Shown in pieces: positions 1-12,170 of a stretch of DNA of 64,000 bases; position 1 is the stretch's first letter; each line of letters opens with the position of its first letter. Source of the stretch: Leptodactylus fallax (Eukaryota; Chordata; Amphibia; Anura; Leptodactylidae); assembly GCA_947044405.1 (NCBI GenBank), contig CAMRHE010000055.1, positions 676,501 to 740,500 of the forward strand. Direction: 5' to 3'. Both the position numbers and the translations under genes were made by a program. The notes under the pieces were generated by a model that saw nothing but the letters and a program-made list of their open reading frames with translations, was not told where the DNA came from and made no database searches.

Positions 1-208
1 ATCTGGTTAAACCAAATTTTTTTTTTTTTGAAGAATTTTTGATATTTTAAAAATAGTATTATATCCTGCAATTTTCTCTCTGGCCACTAAGCCTAATAAT
101 AGACTGACACTTGCCTATGTAAATCATAGATTGGCTTTATTGACAGGTCTCTCTGTTTATGTACACAAGAAGAAACCTATCACTCAAGCTGAACCAAGAG
201 TGGAGAAG
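1..208. other. AT-rich sequence, no feature recognised
   Basis: This is AT-rich DNA with a short poly-T run near position 19. I see no repeat family, coding frame or RNA gene. Confidence 0.5.
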
Positions 209-840
209 ATGGTCATACTTGAAGTGTGGGACCAGTTTGTCATACATTATTATGTCTGGGGGTAGGTTGGTTACACATTAATATGGGAGGGATCACCGCT
301 GGACCTGGTTGACAAGACCAAGAGAAGCAAGAGGAGGGTCACTTGGAAACGCCTCAAGACTGCAGGAAGGAGCAGATAATATGGCAGAAGGGAAGGAAGT
401 TGGACAGACATTACTATGGAGAGGAGTACGGGCCCATTTGTATAGCGGGGTAGGCTACATGGAAATTTGGTCATATTAATATGACGGGGAAGGTCGCACA
501 AACAGATCTTCAGACATTTGTTTGACAAGGCGAACAGTTGGACAGACATTAATATGGCAGGGAAGGGGCAACTGAACAGTTACAAAATTGATAGAGGGCT
601 ACAAAGCTATGGCAAGGGGCAAGTTGGTTACAAATTAATATGGTAGGGGGTGGAGTGTAATGGTTGGACAGACAATGTGGTGTGTGTGTGGGGGGTCAAT
701 GTGAACAGGGAAGGGAGATAGACTGATTGATGGCCAACGTAAATATGGTCAATTGGCCAGATAGGACAAGAAGGAGGACAGTATTAAGGGGGCAGATAAT
801 ATTGACAGGTTATGTAAACAATAACAGGGTGTTTAAAGGT
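209..840. repeat. Degenerate minisatellite-like repeat
   Basis: Variants of a unit containing 'ttggacagacattaatatgg' or 'ttggttacaaattaatatgg', each followed by a G-rich run, recur at irregular spacing of roughly 30-100 bases. The G-rich strand is the plus strand. The units differ in length and are heavily substituted, so this looks like an old array. The boundaries are approximate. Confidence 0.55.
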
Positions 841-1057
841 ATGCTTTAATGTGTTTTTTCTCAACCCAAAAAAGTTGTCACATTTTCATCCTCATGCCAA
901 TGACATATCATAATGAAAATGACTGGCTGCCATCCAACCACAACAGTCCCGTGACCACTACGGCTGGATATTTACAACATCTTGATGAAGATTCAAACAA
1001 GACAATATAGAGGACTATGACACCGGCAATAAACCTATGAAATTCATGTGGTAAATA

Positions 1058-1152
1058 TACACTGAATGGCCACTTTATTAGAGACATTCATACATATTCA
1101 TACAGGCAAGCTGAAAGGGCAGGTGTCTCTAATAAAGTGGCCATTCGGTGTA
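1058..1152. mobile_element. 95-bp palindromic MITE with TA ends
   Basis: The first 29 bases (1058-1086) and the last 29 (1124-1152) are inverted copies of each other with one mismatch. The arms include 'gaatggccactttattagag'. The 37-base loop has no coding content. TA dinucleotides sit at both outer ends, which fits a TA-targeting (Tc1/mariner-like) non-autonomous element. The superfamily is inferred from the ends only. The near-identity of the arms suggests a fairly young copy, or repair between the arms. Confidence 0.75.
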
Positions 1153-1289
1153 TTTCCATTGTTTTGACCCATTTGGACTTATTTTTATGAATTAGAAGCC
1201 CCTTTTAAGTTGTCATTACAGGTGGGTCAATCTCCTGAGATTTGTTTAGCCAAATATTTGGAGGTTCGTCCACCTGTTCCTCGTGGCAT

Positions 1290-1575
1290 CTTGGAGTCCT
1301 ATGTGACCTCTTGCGCCCAATCACATGTGACCCACCTAGGAAGCCAGAAGAAGCTAGGAAACCACCAAAGACAACCTGGGAGGGATGGGGCAAGGTAAGT
1401 ATAAGTGTTTATTATGTTTCTACATCTCCCCTGGGTCTTCACTTATTATATTCTGGGGTCTAAAGAGTAATTTGTGGGTGGTGAACATGAAAATTGTTGG
1501 GTTTGGGTCAAGCCGGAAACTTTTTGAAAATTCGGGTTGAATCTGTTTCGCTCTGCGCCAGTTTGCTCGTCTCTA
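1290..1575. mobile_element. Interspersed repeat 'family B' (hAT-like end), copy 1
   Basis: This carries the core shared by at least seven sites in the window: a C-rich 'cctcccctggg'-like stretch followed by 'attatattctggggtct', then a block resembling 'aaaattcgggttgaatctg'. It ends 'gctcgtctcta', which read inward is 'tagagacgagc', a terminus resembling hAT-superfamily ends. Other copies lie at 26331-26790, 31831-32095, 34038-34230, 36551-36700, 50370-50530 and 55195-55341. The left boundary is uncertain, and the hAT assignment is inference. Confidence 0.5.
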
Positions 1576-2350
1576 GTTGTCATATTTGCATCCTCTTTGG
1601 GAGCAGTGACATGGTATTCTTGGTTCTACGCTACCCAGTGCAGGCTATTTGTGTATATCACGCTCTTCCTCCATAGTAAGCATCACTCCGGAGAGGTGAG
1701 CCCTGTAAATAATGCAGTTGTTACTGGAAGCTGACACACTTGATGATATTTGGTTTAGGTGAAAAAATTAATGAGAGAAAAGACCTAATGAATTCTAATC
1801 TCATCCAGAAAGCTCTGGTTGAGTCTCCCGCACGATTATTCCTAATTTACCGGTGCTATAAATCTAGATGAAAGGAAGCGTAAAACTCTAATGAACTGGA
1901 TCTCCGAAGAAGTAGCTTGCAGCTAATGATTGCAAGACTGATCTGCGCCTTTGTGTTTCTGCACAGATATCTCAAGTAAATTCCAGTGAAATATTTTTGC
2001 TGAAAAATGTGGATATCAAGCGCTCAGTGCTTTTGTCTAGACAGGTTCCATTTGCAATTTTGGCAATTTGCCAAATGATATCATTTACTATGGCTAAAGT
2101 GCCATTTTATGGCCATTATACAGTCATGCTTAGTATCTTCCATCTTATAAATGACGCCTAGCGCCACCCTGATTATCAGGAGCTTTGTTTAATAATAATT
2201 CAACATGCAGATGCTTGCAGATCCATATCATTCAATTTGTTAGTAGGGTTTCATGGGGCGTAGAATAGTTCTGCCTTAATGCCCTGTGCATTCTTATCCT
2301 ATTTGCCTTTTTTTATTTTTTTAAAGGGATTTGTTTGAAAAGTAAAGTTT
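1576..2350. other. Unique DNA, conserved-element texture at 1780-2120
   Basis: No repeat family is recognised here. The part at 1780-2120 has balanced, non-repetitive composition with short homeodomain-type AT motifs and no low-complexity tracts, as vertebrate conserved non-coding elements often do. It has no long open frame. Conservation has not been tested. Confidence 0.3.
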
Positions 2351-2354
2351 CTCT

Positions 2355-2950
2355 TTAAAGGGGATGTCAAGGACTATAAAAAGTGGGTCTAGTTCCATTC
2401 AAGTGAATGTGTAAGGGAATCACTAGAGGAGCGATTCCCCAGTAGCTGCTGGAGAACTTAGGGGGGAGGGGCACAACAAGACAGTGGACCCTAAGCTGAA
2501 TCCCCCCACTGTCCCTGGCTAACTTGCCCGATCTGTCCTAGGTGACAGCCAGCAACTGGTCGACAATCCCTCCTTATAATAAGTGATAACACAGAACACA
2601 GACAAGACGCACAACAACAAAGGGAGGTCAGCTAGCCAAGGGGTCGGTAACAATCGAGCAATGCAGTACAGAATCAAAATAAAAGAGAATAGTCAAAGGT
2701 AAGCCAGTGGTCAGAAAATCAGAAGAGCAGGTAACAAGGAACAAGGAGTATAGCCAGTAAGCGAAATGCAATAGCAGGCGCCAATGGGAAAGTGAGCAAA
2801 CAATAAATAGGGAGAAAGAACCCGCTCCAGACTTGATAGGAGGACAGGCTGTCAATCACAAAGGCAGGACTAAAGTTAATTCTTAGTGGAGCAGGAGGAA
2901 AGCAAGGTGAAGGAGAAGGGCGTGGTGGAAAATCAATTAAGGAGGTGAGG
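2355..2950. repeat. TTAAAGG-type element end followed by interspersed repeat of unknown class
   Basis: 'ttaaaggggatgtcaagga' at 2355 is the recurrent end of the TTAA-flanked elements in this window. From about 2440 to 2950 the sequence changes to a purine-rich, GC-richer block that looks like an LTR-element internal or untranslated region, without a coding frame. Assignment to a class is a guess. Confidence 0.35.
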
Positions 2951-3110
2951 GAATAGGACAGTGTTCAGACAATACAAGAAAAACCCAAAGGAAAGAATCA
3001 CAACCGGGCACGCCTCCTGTGCCGCAGCGTGCGCCCGGAGGACAGCGCCAAAGCCCGGACAGGCAAGGACGTTACAGAATGAGGCTAAGTTGCAATATTG
3101 GTCATAATTC

Positions 3111-3640
3111 AGGGACAAGCAGGGCACTGTTATTGGCATAAAAGCAGATCCTGTTTTCTAATCTCGTATTGCCGCTTTAACATTGTGCTAGTCATTGGCA
3201 TAGTGATACGATGACACTAAGCTTGGCTATGCTCCTCCACTTGTTTTATCCTTGTCTGACTACTTGCTTAGCGCTCTGTTAAGAACAAGGGACAATATAC
3301 AGGATTTCAAAAAGTGGATTTGCTCTTTTTGTTCTAAAAAAGCACCATGCTTGTCCCTTGACTATGTGTAGTATTGCATCTTGCCCCATTCAAGTGCAAG
3401 AGTTTGAGCTGCACTACCAGTCATCATCCATGGACAAGTGGGGCACTATTTCCAGATCATGATATCAGCTTAAAAGTAGATCCTGTTTTCTAATCTTGTG
3501 CTGCCCCCTTAACAATGCACTCGCCACTGGCACAGTGATATGATGACACTAATCTTGTCTATACCCCTATACCTATTTTATGCAGATGACCCCTCCCTGT
3601 CTGACTACCTGCTTAGCTCTCTGTTGCCAGAGACTTTATA
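3111..3640. repeat. Diverged ~320-bp tandem duplication with a 'family A' fragment
   Basis: The block starting 'gacaagcagggcactgtt' (3113) recurs about 320 bases later as 'gacaagtggggcactat' (3432). Both copies continue through 'gatcctgttttctaatct', 'gatgacactaa' and 'gtctgactac'. Between them lies a fragment of a dispersed family whose hallmark is 'gctgcaatacca' (here 3340-3420, diverged). Other family A pieces lie at 32330-32400, 34655-34740, 46545-46715 and 58429-58600. Confidence 0.55.
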
Positions 3641-4020
3641 CATCTCTTTGCTACTGTATAAGTGTATAGGTGGTTATTGGCATGCAATAGTTCCCCTCTG
3701 ACTGTACTGTTAACCAATTATATGTTATTCATCTCATGTAAATCATATCTATGTTATTACGGCATAGTAGAAAAGGGTCTGCCAGACATATCTGGCACCG
3801 CTTTTCTCCAGGGGATCTGACAAGTTACAGTAATATCCAACCAGACAGGTCTTGTAGATATTAGATTATCACTTGATTTTACTGTGACAAATATCTAATA
3901 TCAGCCATTCCAAAGATATAACCCTATTAGTGTTCATGCAAATTCGCATCTACTAGCCAAGTGGGTAGTAACACTGCATGACATATGCCTCTAGTGAAAT
4001 CACAATGTTACACACAGTGT
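3641..4020. other. No recognisable feature
   Basis: AT-rich non-coding sequence with no repeat or gene that I can identify. Confidence 0.4.
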
Positions 4021-4206
4021 TAAAGCTCATGCACATAACCATGTGTATTGTCAGGACAGGTCCTATTCCTGTCTGTTTTCTGACCTGGGCTCACTGAGAG
4101 CAGTGAATGGGGCCATGGAGGCACGGGTGAACATGGATGTCCATGCGCCATTTGTGCCGTTCAGTCACGGTCCGGCTCCATGCACAAGACCGTATGCATG
4201 TAGCCT
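4021..4206. mobile_element. Foldback MITE of the 'cacggtc' type
   Basis: The left end 'aaagctcatgcacataacca' and the inverse of the right end (4179-4206, 'aaggctacatgcatacggtc') are imperfect inverted repeats. Internal sequence includes 'ggacaggtcctattcctgtc', also seen in the element at 20537-20875. It is an old, non-coding copy. Confidence 0.5.
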
Positions 4207-4822
4207 TGCACAGTATTACACACAGTGCTGGGGCTGGTCTCCAGTTTAGCATTGTGCTTACTGGATTGAATTTGGAACATTCACCTTGACTGAGTGTTGT
4301 TTGATGTGGAAGAGGAGGGCAATATTTTTGGTATATTGGGGAGAATGATCCACAGCTTTCTCTGAAGCCCAGTGACACCACTCAGGTTTAGGACTAAGAT
4401 GGGAATTGAGTTGAAAGACTACCTCCACTGGTGACAAGTTTGAGATATGCCTTAAAATGTGCATTGTCTCTTTATGAAGAGGACCAAAAAAATGTTTGAC
4501 TTATTAAGCTGGTTTTGATTTTTCAGCCTGAGTGTAATTCTCTTTAACCCCTATGCTGTTATCAGCCAACAGAGTGTTATAAGGAATTTCATCGCTGGAT
4601 CATCTGACACTAAAGGGACGCATTCATCTGCACATCTAATAGCCGGGAAACAGATGGGTTCTCATTACAGTCTTAGAAAATTGCCTGGGCTCATCCACAG
4701 AGCACAGCATCACTTTGAAATGTTGGAAGATGTGCACTTGGATGGTGTACATGCTGAATATATCACATCAGGCACAGCAGCCAAATGTCAGGTCTGTAAT
4801 GGTATTAATTATCGAGTTAATA
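4207..4822. other. Unique DNA; 4550-4822 has conserved-element texture
   Basis: No repeat is recognised. The downstream half, just before the satellite array, is balanced in composition and free of low complexity. There is a 60-codon open frame at 4654-4836, but it resembles no family I know, so I do not call a gene. Confidence 0.3.
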
Positions 4823-5895
4823 ATTGCCTCTCATGATTATATAATCCTAAAGTACAAGGCAAGACCAAAATAATACAGGAAGATAAGTAACGGCTCCTTG
4901 GAAGTATTCTTCTAGGAGTTGTAAGCGTGACCTCATGGGGATTTACTGACTACTAATTTACATATTTTACAGCATCTGCATGGACTATAGCCTCTCGCCT
5001 CTCCTGGTTATACAAACCTAAAATACAAGACAAGACCAAAATAATGCTTGAAGATAAGTAACAGCTCCTTGGAAGTATGTTTCTAGGAGTTGTAAGTGTG
5101 ATCTTATGGGAATTCAATGACTACTTGTTTATACACTTTATCATACTTTACAGCATCCACATGGACTGTAACATCTCATCTCTCATGATTGTATAATCCT
5201 AAAGTACAAGACAAGACCAAAATAATACATGAAGTTAACTAACAGCTCCTTGGAAGTATGTTTCTAGGAGTTGGAAGTGTGACCACATGGGAATTTAATG
5301 ACTACTACTTTACATACTTTACCATACTTTACAGCAGCCACATGGACCATAGCCTCTCGCCTCTCAAGATTATGTAATCCTAAAGTAGAAGGCACGGCCT
5401 AAATAATGCAGGGAGATAAGTAGCAGCTCCTTGGAAGTATGTTTCTAGGAGTTGGAAGTGTGACCACATGGGAATTTAATGACTACTACTTTACATACTT
5501 TACCATACTTTACAGCAGCCACATGGACCATAGCCTCTCGCCTCTCAAGATTATGTAATCCTAAAGTAGAAGGCACGGCCTAAATAATGCAGGGAGATAA
5601 GTAGCAGCTCCTTGGAAGTATATTTCTAGGAATTGGAAGTGTGATCACATGGGAATTTAATGACTACTACTTTACATATTTTACAGCAGCTACATAGGAC
5701 CATAGCGTCTCGCCTCTTATGATTATGTAATCCTAAAGTAGAAGGCATGGCCAAAATAATGCAGTAAGATAAGTAGCAGCTCCTTGAAAGTATGTTTCTT
5801 GGAGTTGTAAGTGTGACCTCATGATAATTTAATGACTATTACTTTGCGTACTTTACAGCAGCCACATGGTCCGTAGCCTCTCGCCTCTCATGAGA
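4823..5895. repeat. Tandem satellite, ~171-181-bp unit, six copies
   Basis: Measured at 'ctcctt' within 'agctccttggaagtat', units begin at 4894, 5065, 5246, 5427, 5608 and 5780, giving periods of 171, 181, 181, 181 and 172. A partial unit lies upstream and the last is cut short. Each contains 'tttctaggagttg', 'ttacagcagccacatgga' or variants, and 'gtaatcctaaagta'. Units 5246-5426 and 5427-5607 are identical as I read them, while the outer units differ at many sites. The ~180-bp length is close to one nucleosome repeat. Confidence 0.9.
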
Positions 5896-7330
5896 ATATA
5901 TCCCTAACATACAAGATATTTATATTTTAAGTGATGCTTCCACTACTAACGCCATCGTTATATGTAGATTGGTAACTCCCAATAAACCAGTATTTCAATA
6001 ATAAAAATGTAGCAAAGCAACAGAGATAGGAAAAAGGAGGTAACATACAGACCAGAGCAGGAGAACACAAACCGATGTGTGTTTCGCCAACGGCGAAAAA
6101 AAAGCCACATTTTTGGAAATCAGCCATCAGAATGTTCCCTTACAATCACTATCATTATAATGTAATTAAGATAATTATGCATGACAAATAATTAAAAAAA
6201 AAATCGTTATGACACTCTTCTAGGCAGTGCCATCTAATCTTTAGGTCCAGTGGTCCCAAAACAAACTTCAGCCAAGGTTTCTGGAGATGGTAGGGAGAAG
6301 AGTTTCTAAGTAATTCGAACAAAGATGAACATTCCTGAAAGGAACATAGTAACAAGGTCAAATGTGTAAATGTCAGTAAATAAGTAGGCTCTATGCTGTA
6401 TACACAATGAGAATACAAATGATTATGAGTAAATACTATAACAACTGTCTTTCTTTATCAGTTTTCAATAACTATGTCCCTATTGAGGAAACCAAAGCCA
6501 AATAAGACATGCATAGCAAGTAAGGATAATACCTACATTTATTTTATGAGCATGTACATTGGAATCTGTCTGGTCACTGTATTGTAAAGTGTCATCTAGG
6601 ACATAAATAAAATCCATTGGCTTTATGATCGATGACTCTTTTAATACACTTCATACATAGCTTTATATAAAGCATCTATCCCTTCCTATAATGGGTCAAA
6701 TACTAGATGAAGAATATGTCCTGTTTATTGATCTTGTCAATCGAAAGCAATAAATAAGGAAGGACGCCGCCATATAAGAAACAAATAACAACCGATCTAA
6801 GCGCCACATCCTATATAGCTGGTTATGTCTTGGATGTTCTCCCATTGATAGTGATTTGGCATGTTTCATGCTCTACAGGAGATCAATAACTCCATTACAC
6901 AGTCTTTATATCCCTGACTATTACGTGGCCACCGAATGTCTGTGTTAATACTTCTGTGTAATGTGAAGACATCAGAGTTATGTCCTAATATTGTGCTATG
7001 GGCATAACAATGCTGATAAACTACCAGTTTATGGGCATTGCCACTTTCTTTTGCATGTCTGTCTTCTTCATAGATATGTTTAATTTTCATGGATGATCCG
7101 GTGCACATCTACGCTCTGTATTATATCTGTGAGGTGTAATAGGGTGCGCATTTAAGTACACAGGTCTTCTACTATAACTCCATATGCCTTTAATATCATG
7201 CAGAGACACACAGAGATTTTATGGTTTGGATACTGTATGGACCAGCCAGAAAAATAAAATTGCGACAAGCTCCATCGGACGCCATATGTAGACGGTTATG
7301 AGAGACAATCGCTTCCAAAGCCAAAATATG
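5896..7330. other. Non-coding stretch, no firm feature
   Basis: 5910-6130 resembles part of an interspersed repeat (it contains 'tgtttcgccaacggcg'). 6150-7330 shows no repeat family or gene. 6640-7140 is balanced in composition and could be conserved, but that is untested. Confidence 0.35.
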
Positions 7331-7540
7331 CACAATATAAGATGTGTATACAGCCATAATCATCACTATATAAGATGTGTATACGGACATGATCATCACC
7401 ATATAAGATATATGGCCATAGTAATCACTGTATAAGATGTATATATGGCCATGTTCATCACTATATAAGATGTATATATGGCCATAGTAATCACTATATA
7501 AGATGTGTATACGGCCATAGTCATTACTATATAAGATGTA
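7331..7540. repeat. 33-bp minisatellite, left part
   Basis: Units of the form 'ataagatgtgtatacggcca' plus 'tagtcattact' repeat with a 33-base period. The 'gat' of each unit falls at 7341, 7374, 7407, 7436, 7469, 7502 and 7535; one unit is 29 bases. The array is interrupted at 7541 by a Tc1 transposon and resumes after it in the same orientation and phase. Confidence 0.85.
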
Positions 7541-8474
<934 letters not shown>

Positions 8475-8775
8475 TATATAGGGCCATAATCATCATTATA
8501 TAGGATGAGATGTATTTACGGCTATAACCATCACTATCTAAGTTGTGTATACAGCCATAATCATTATACAAGATCGAACGTGTATATGGCCATAGTCATA
8601 ACTGTATAAGGTGACACGTGTATACAGTTATGGTCATCATATAAGATGTATATACGTCCATAATCATCATTATAAAAGATGGGATGTGTATATGGCCATA
8701 ATCCTCACTATATATGATGTGTATATGGCATGATGAATCAGTCTATGAGATGTGTATATGACCATAAGGTGTGAA
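8475..8775. repeat. 33-bp minisatellite, right part (diverged)
   Basis: The array continues beyond the Tc1 element with 'gggccataatcatcattata' and similar units, more diverged and with larger length variation than the left part. Joining 7540 to 8477 restores a normal unit, so the transposon landed inside an existing array. Confidence 0.75.
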
Positions 8776-9157
8776 TATGGGAGGGTGAATTTCTTGGCTG
8801 AGGTTTCCTTAGTTATGAGATGTATCATTTTTCTTCTTTAGGGCTTGCCGGACAGTTAATCTATCAGCTTTATCCAGTTACAATAGATTATGCTTTGCTC
8901 TAAAGATTACGTCAATCATCGCTGATATTCTGTCATGAGAATAAGATATATGCTCTGCTGCTTTCACTTATTTCCACTTAAAATCAGCATTAAAATACAG
9001 TAAAAATGAGATAAGGAAGACATGAAGGCAAACCAATATGATGTGCAAATCTCGGTTTTCTTCTGCATTTATGTTTTCTTAAAAATACTTTTTTTAGATA
9101 AAAAAATAAATCAATTGTAAATATAAATCTCTAAGCATTTCTCGTGAGTGAAGTCTT
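8776..9157. other. Unique AT-rich DNA with conserved-element texture
   Basis: No repeat or coding frame is recognised. It contains many short AT motifs ('ttaatc', 'taatct') and ends in an A/T-rich tract at 9080-9125. Candidate conserved non-coding DNA only by texture. Confidence 0.25.
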
Positions 9158-9275
9158 AAAGGGGTTTTCCAGGATATTCATATTGAGACCTATTCTCAGG
9201 ATATATCATCAACACCAAATTGTTGGGGTTCTGATTCTGACACCACCACCAGTCAGCTGATTGACAAGGACAGAA
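9158..9275. repeat. Dispersed repeat with TTAAAGGGG end
   Basis: It begins 'ttaaaggggttttccaggat', a start shared with 32503 and, in diverged form, 34596 and 52019. It continues with 'gacctattctcaggatat' and degenerates before the following minisatellite. Only one end is visible, so this is a fragment. Confidence 0.5.
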
Positions 9276-9284
9276 GTAGCAGTA

Positions 9285-9535
9285 AATACAGTGTTGTCAC
9301 AGCACAGAGAAAATACACACAGTGATGTCACAGTACAGGGATAAAATATATATAGAATCACACAGTAATGTCACAGTACAGGGATAATATATATAGAATC
9401 ACACAGTAATGTCACAGTACAGGGATAATGTATACAGAATCATACAGTAATGTCACAGTACAGGGATAATAAATATAGAATCACACAGTAATGTCACAGT
9501 ACAGAGATAATAAATACAGAATCAAAGATGCACGA
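9285..9535. repeat. 41-bp minisatellite
   Basis: Units containing 'cacagtaatgtcacagtaca' and 'gggataatatatatagaatc' repeat with spacing 43, 41, 41, 41 measured at 'gtcacagtac' (9327, 9370, 9411, 9452, 9493). There are about six copies with few substitutions. No coding content. Confidence 0.9.
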
Positions 9536-9570
9536 TTATTTTATCATAGAACATGAGACAGTTTGATCCA

Positions 9571-10533
9571 TTTTTATGTTTAATCAATGTTTATTAATTT
9601 TTCATAAGTAAGCACAAAAGTATAAACAGGCAATCGAGGAATAGAGGTAAGAGAAGGAGCTGCAAAACAGGGTGTAAACAAGAATAACAAGGTACATTCG
9701 GGTAAGCCCAGTAAAGGGGTGCAGAGGAGGTCCCCTGCACAGTATGCCTCGTGTGAAAGACAATTAGGGCAGTAATGATAGGCAGTACACAACAGGTGAG
9801 GCACTCGATGACGTGATGTACAACTCACCCACAATAAGTCAGTAAGGGACCCATGTCGAGACCCCACCATTTATATGGTGAGAGGTGGCAATGAAGAGTG
9901 AGGAGGAAGGACAAACAAAAGGGAAGGATGGAGACAGGAAACAAGTGGGTAGAAGGATGGGGACAAGGCTTCAGAGAGGGACAGACTGAACAGTGTGGGT
10001 TTGAGCAGGGCACTGGAGTCAAGTAAAAAGATTGGAGAACTCCACAGACTTCTGAAACACCACCCACAGCCGCCAGAGGGCATCAAATTTAGAGGAATCC
10101 AGTCCTCTGCCACCAGGGCCTCCATTCTTGTATGCGAAGGAACTTCTCGAGCCATTCCAGTAGCATGGAGGCTGCTAAACTACGCCAGTGCCTTGTCGAT
10201 TACCACTCTGGCAGCTGTGAGGAAGTGCTGGCAGGAGATCTCCCTTCACCTTAGAGATCTGTATAAGTGAGAGGAGACCGAGCTAGGGAGAGGACACAAG
10301 GTAGTGACCACTAACCTTAGAGTATAAGGCGAACATAGAGGACCAGAAGGGCTTTATCGACCCGCATTCTCACCAAATGTGGAAAATAGTACCCCTCTTG
10401 GAACCACAGCACCAGCAACAGGGACACTCGAATAGAATCTGTGGATGAGGTCTGGACAACGATAGCAGCAGGTTAGAATCTTATAGTTCTTCTCTTAGGT
10501 GCTGCAGGAGTTTGATGCATTTGTAGACTGCCT
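9571..10533 (-). mobile_element. L1-type LINE remnant, 3' part of ORF2
   Basis: Read on the minus strand, 10340-10460 encodes the C-terminal cysteine region of L1-clade ORF2. There is a 'CWCCG' pair, then 'GTIFHIW', a TGA where Trp is usual, 'EC', and 'SIKPFW'. Downstream (lower coordinates) 'TAARVVIDK' and 'LWRLWVVFQ' match the usual tail of such proteins. The element's 3' end lies near 9571 in an A/T-rich stretch. ORF2 normally provides endonuclease and reverse transcriptase; only the end of it survives here, with several stops and frameshifts. It is interrupted or truncated at 10534 by another LINE. Confidence 0.8.
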
Positions 10534-10543
10534 AGTCTAAGGT

Positions 10544-11180
10544 TACTATTATTATTATTATTTGTTTATTTATATAGCATCATTAATTCCATCATGCTTT
10601 ACATTTGAGGGTTTACATACGGTACACAAAATATACAAATCAAACATAATACTGACAGCGACCCACTGGCACAGTGGGATACAGAGCCCTGCCCGCAAGG
10701 GCTTACAATCTATGAGGGAAGAAGGATAGAGACAGAAGATGAGGGGAGAGACTGTACAGATGGTGGTGTGGTGACAGTAGTGTTATTGGAGGTTGTAGGC
10801 CTCCCTGAATAGGTGAGTCTTCAGGGCCTTCTTGAAGCTTGTGATTGTGGGGGACAGGCTTATGTGTCTTGGTAGTGAGTTCCAGAGTATGGGGGATGCC
10901 CGGGAGAAGTCTTGGAGATGATTGTGTGAAGAGCGGATAACAGCAGAGCGGAGTAGTAAGCGAGCAGCACAGTTTAAGGTGGACTGGAGGGGGGCGAGAG
11001 TGTTTGCTGGGACGCCATGGAGAAGGGTGTTACAGTAGTCTTGGCGGGAGATTATGAGGGCGTGGACTAGCATCTTTGTATTTTCAGGAGTAAGGAAGGA
11101 GCGGAATCGATGGATGTTCTTGAGTTGAAGGCGGCAGGAGGTGTTGAGGATTTGAATATGCGGCTTGAAGGATAGGTCAG
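10544..11180 (-). mobile_element. L2/CR1-type LINE fragment, internally deleted
   Basis: The minus-strand frame at 10783-11235 reads as the C-terminal part of a CR1/L2-group reverse transcriptase. It shows 'DSDLSFKPHI', 'LVHALIISRQDYCNTLLHG', 'LQSTLNCAARLLLRS', then 'ASPILWNSLP' and 'SFKKALKTHLFREAY'. The segment of about 60 residues that usually separates the AARL and WNSLP blocks is missing, a clean internal deletion. The 3' untranslated part runs to 10546 and ends in an (AAT)n tail (ATT repeats on the plus strand), typical of L2-group elements. It is 5'-truncated. 'agtctaaggt' occurs at both ends (10534-10543 and 11181-11190), a probable target-site duplication. Confidence 0.85.
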
Positions 11181-11190
11181 AGTCTAAGGT

Positions 11191-11560
11191 ACTGTGGTGA
11201 AATATTAGACACTTTATGTATTGAGGTACTAGCAATGTGTCTAGTACATCCTAAAGGAGCCACACGGCACTGTACCAGTGTGCATGAGTCCTTACGCATA
11301 TGGGCAAGTGCATGCACCATATAAAAAGTGTATAGTGTAGTTCCCACCACAACACCTTTTATCTATAGGTCACTATAAGTTTGTTTTGTTGCATATCATG
11401 TATTGTAAAACCCTTTACATGGTTCCTATGGGACATTGGCTTTGTACTGAAGTCTGACCAATGCCGCACATTATGACTTACCCAGCGTCTTCATTGTACA
11501 GCGATTCTGCAAACCTCTCTGCTCCATTTATATCACTTTCCAGCCTCACCTGATAGCGGT
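11191..11560. other. No recognisable feature
   Basis: The first ~60 bases might be the remainder of the interrupted L1 copy, but similarity is too weak to claim. The rest is non-coding without repeats. Confidence 0.35.
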
Positions 11561-12170
11561 AATTATCCGGTCTTGAGAGCTCATTTGCGGTAGCGACATT
11601 GTGTCATTTGTATGTTAATCCAGCCGTAAATATCACAGCATACAACAAAAAAAAGTTCAATATCCCCCCACTATCTAAATAGCTTTTACAATTCTCTTCC
11701 TAATAATCCCGGGCAAGTCTACTTTTGTTATTTTTATCATGAAGGCTACGGTAAAGTAGACTTTATGGATTCTTTTTTGTACATTTCATTGAAATCCTGC
11801 AAACAGATAATAACCTTAGAATAAATCTTCGCTCACAAAACCGGATCGAGCTTGAAATTTGCCATTAAAACATTAAGGGCATTAAGAGTCAGATGAAAGC
11901 AACTCCAGCCCTGGCTATTACATTATCCTTAAACAAACACGTTCACGCGGCCTGGGTTATGGGGATAATCTGATTTAACCAAAGTTATTGCTAGACAATG
12001 AGATATTTCTCACCGCGCTACCCAAGCAAATTAACAAATGTCTGAGCAATCTGCTTCAATTAGCAGCACGCAACGGCGAAATGTACCAGCGCCCAGGCAT
12101 CGCCAGCTTCCTGCACTTACTTATAAACTGCAGTATCTTTAATACTACATAGATTTTATCTATAGACTTG
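11561..12170. other. Unique DNA with conserved-element texture
   Basis: No repeats and no long open frame. The stretch 11800-12110 is balanced in composition and dense in short motifs such as 'cattaa' and 'aattaac', the texture of vertebrate conserved non-coding elements. Untested. Confidence 0.3.

Noticed and set aside
10783..11235. A host gene of 150 codons
   Set aside because: The motifs are those of a LINE reverse-transcriptase C-terminus, with a 3' (AAT)n tail just downstream.
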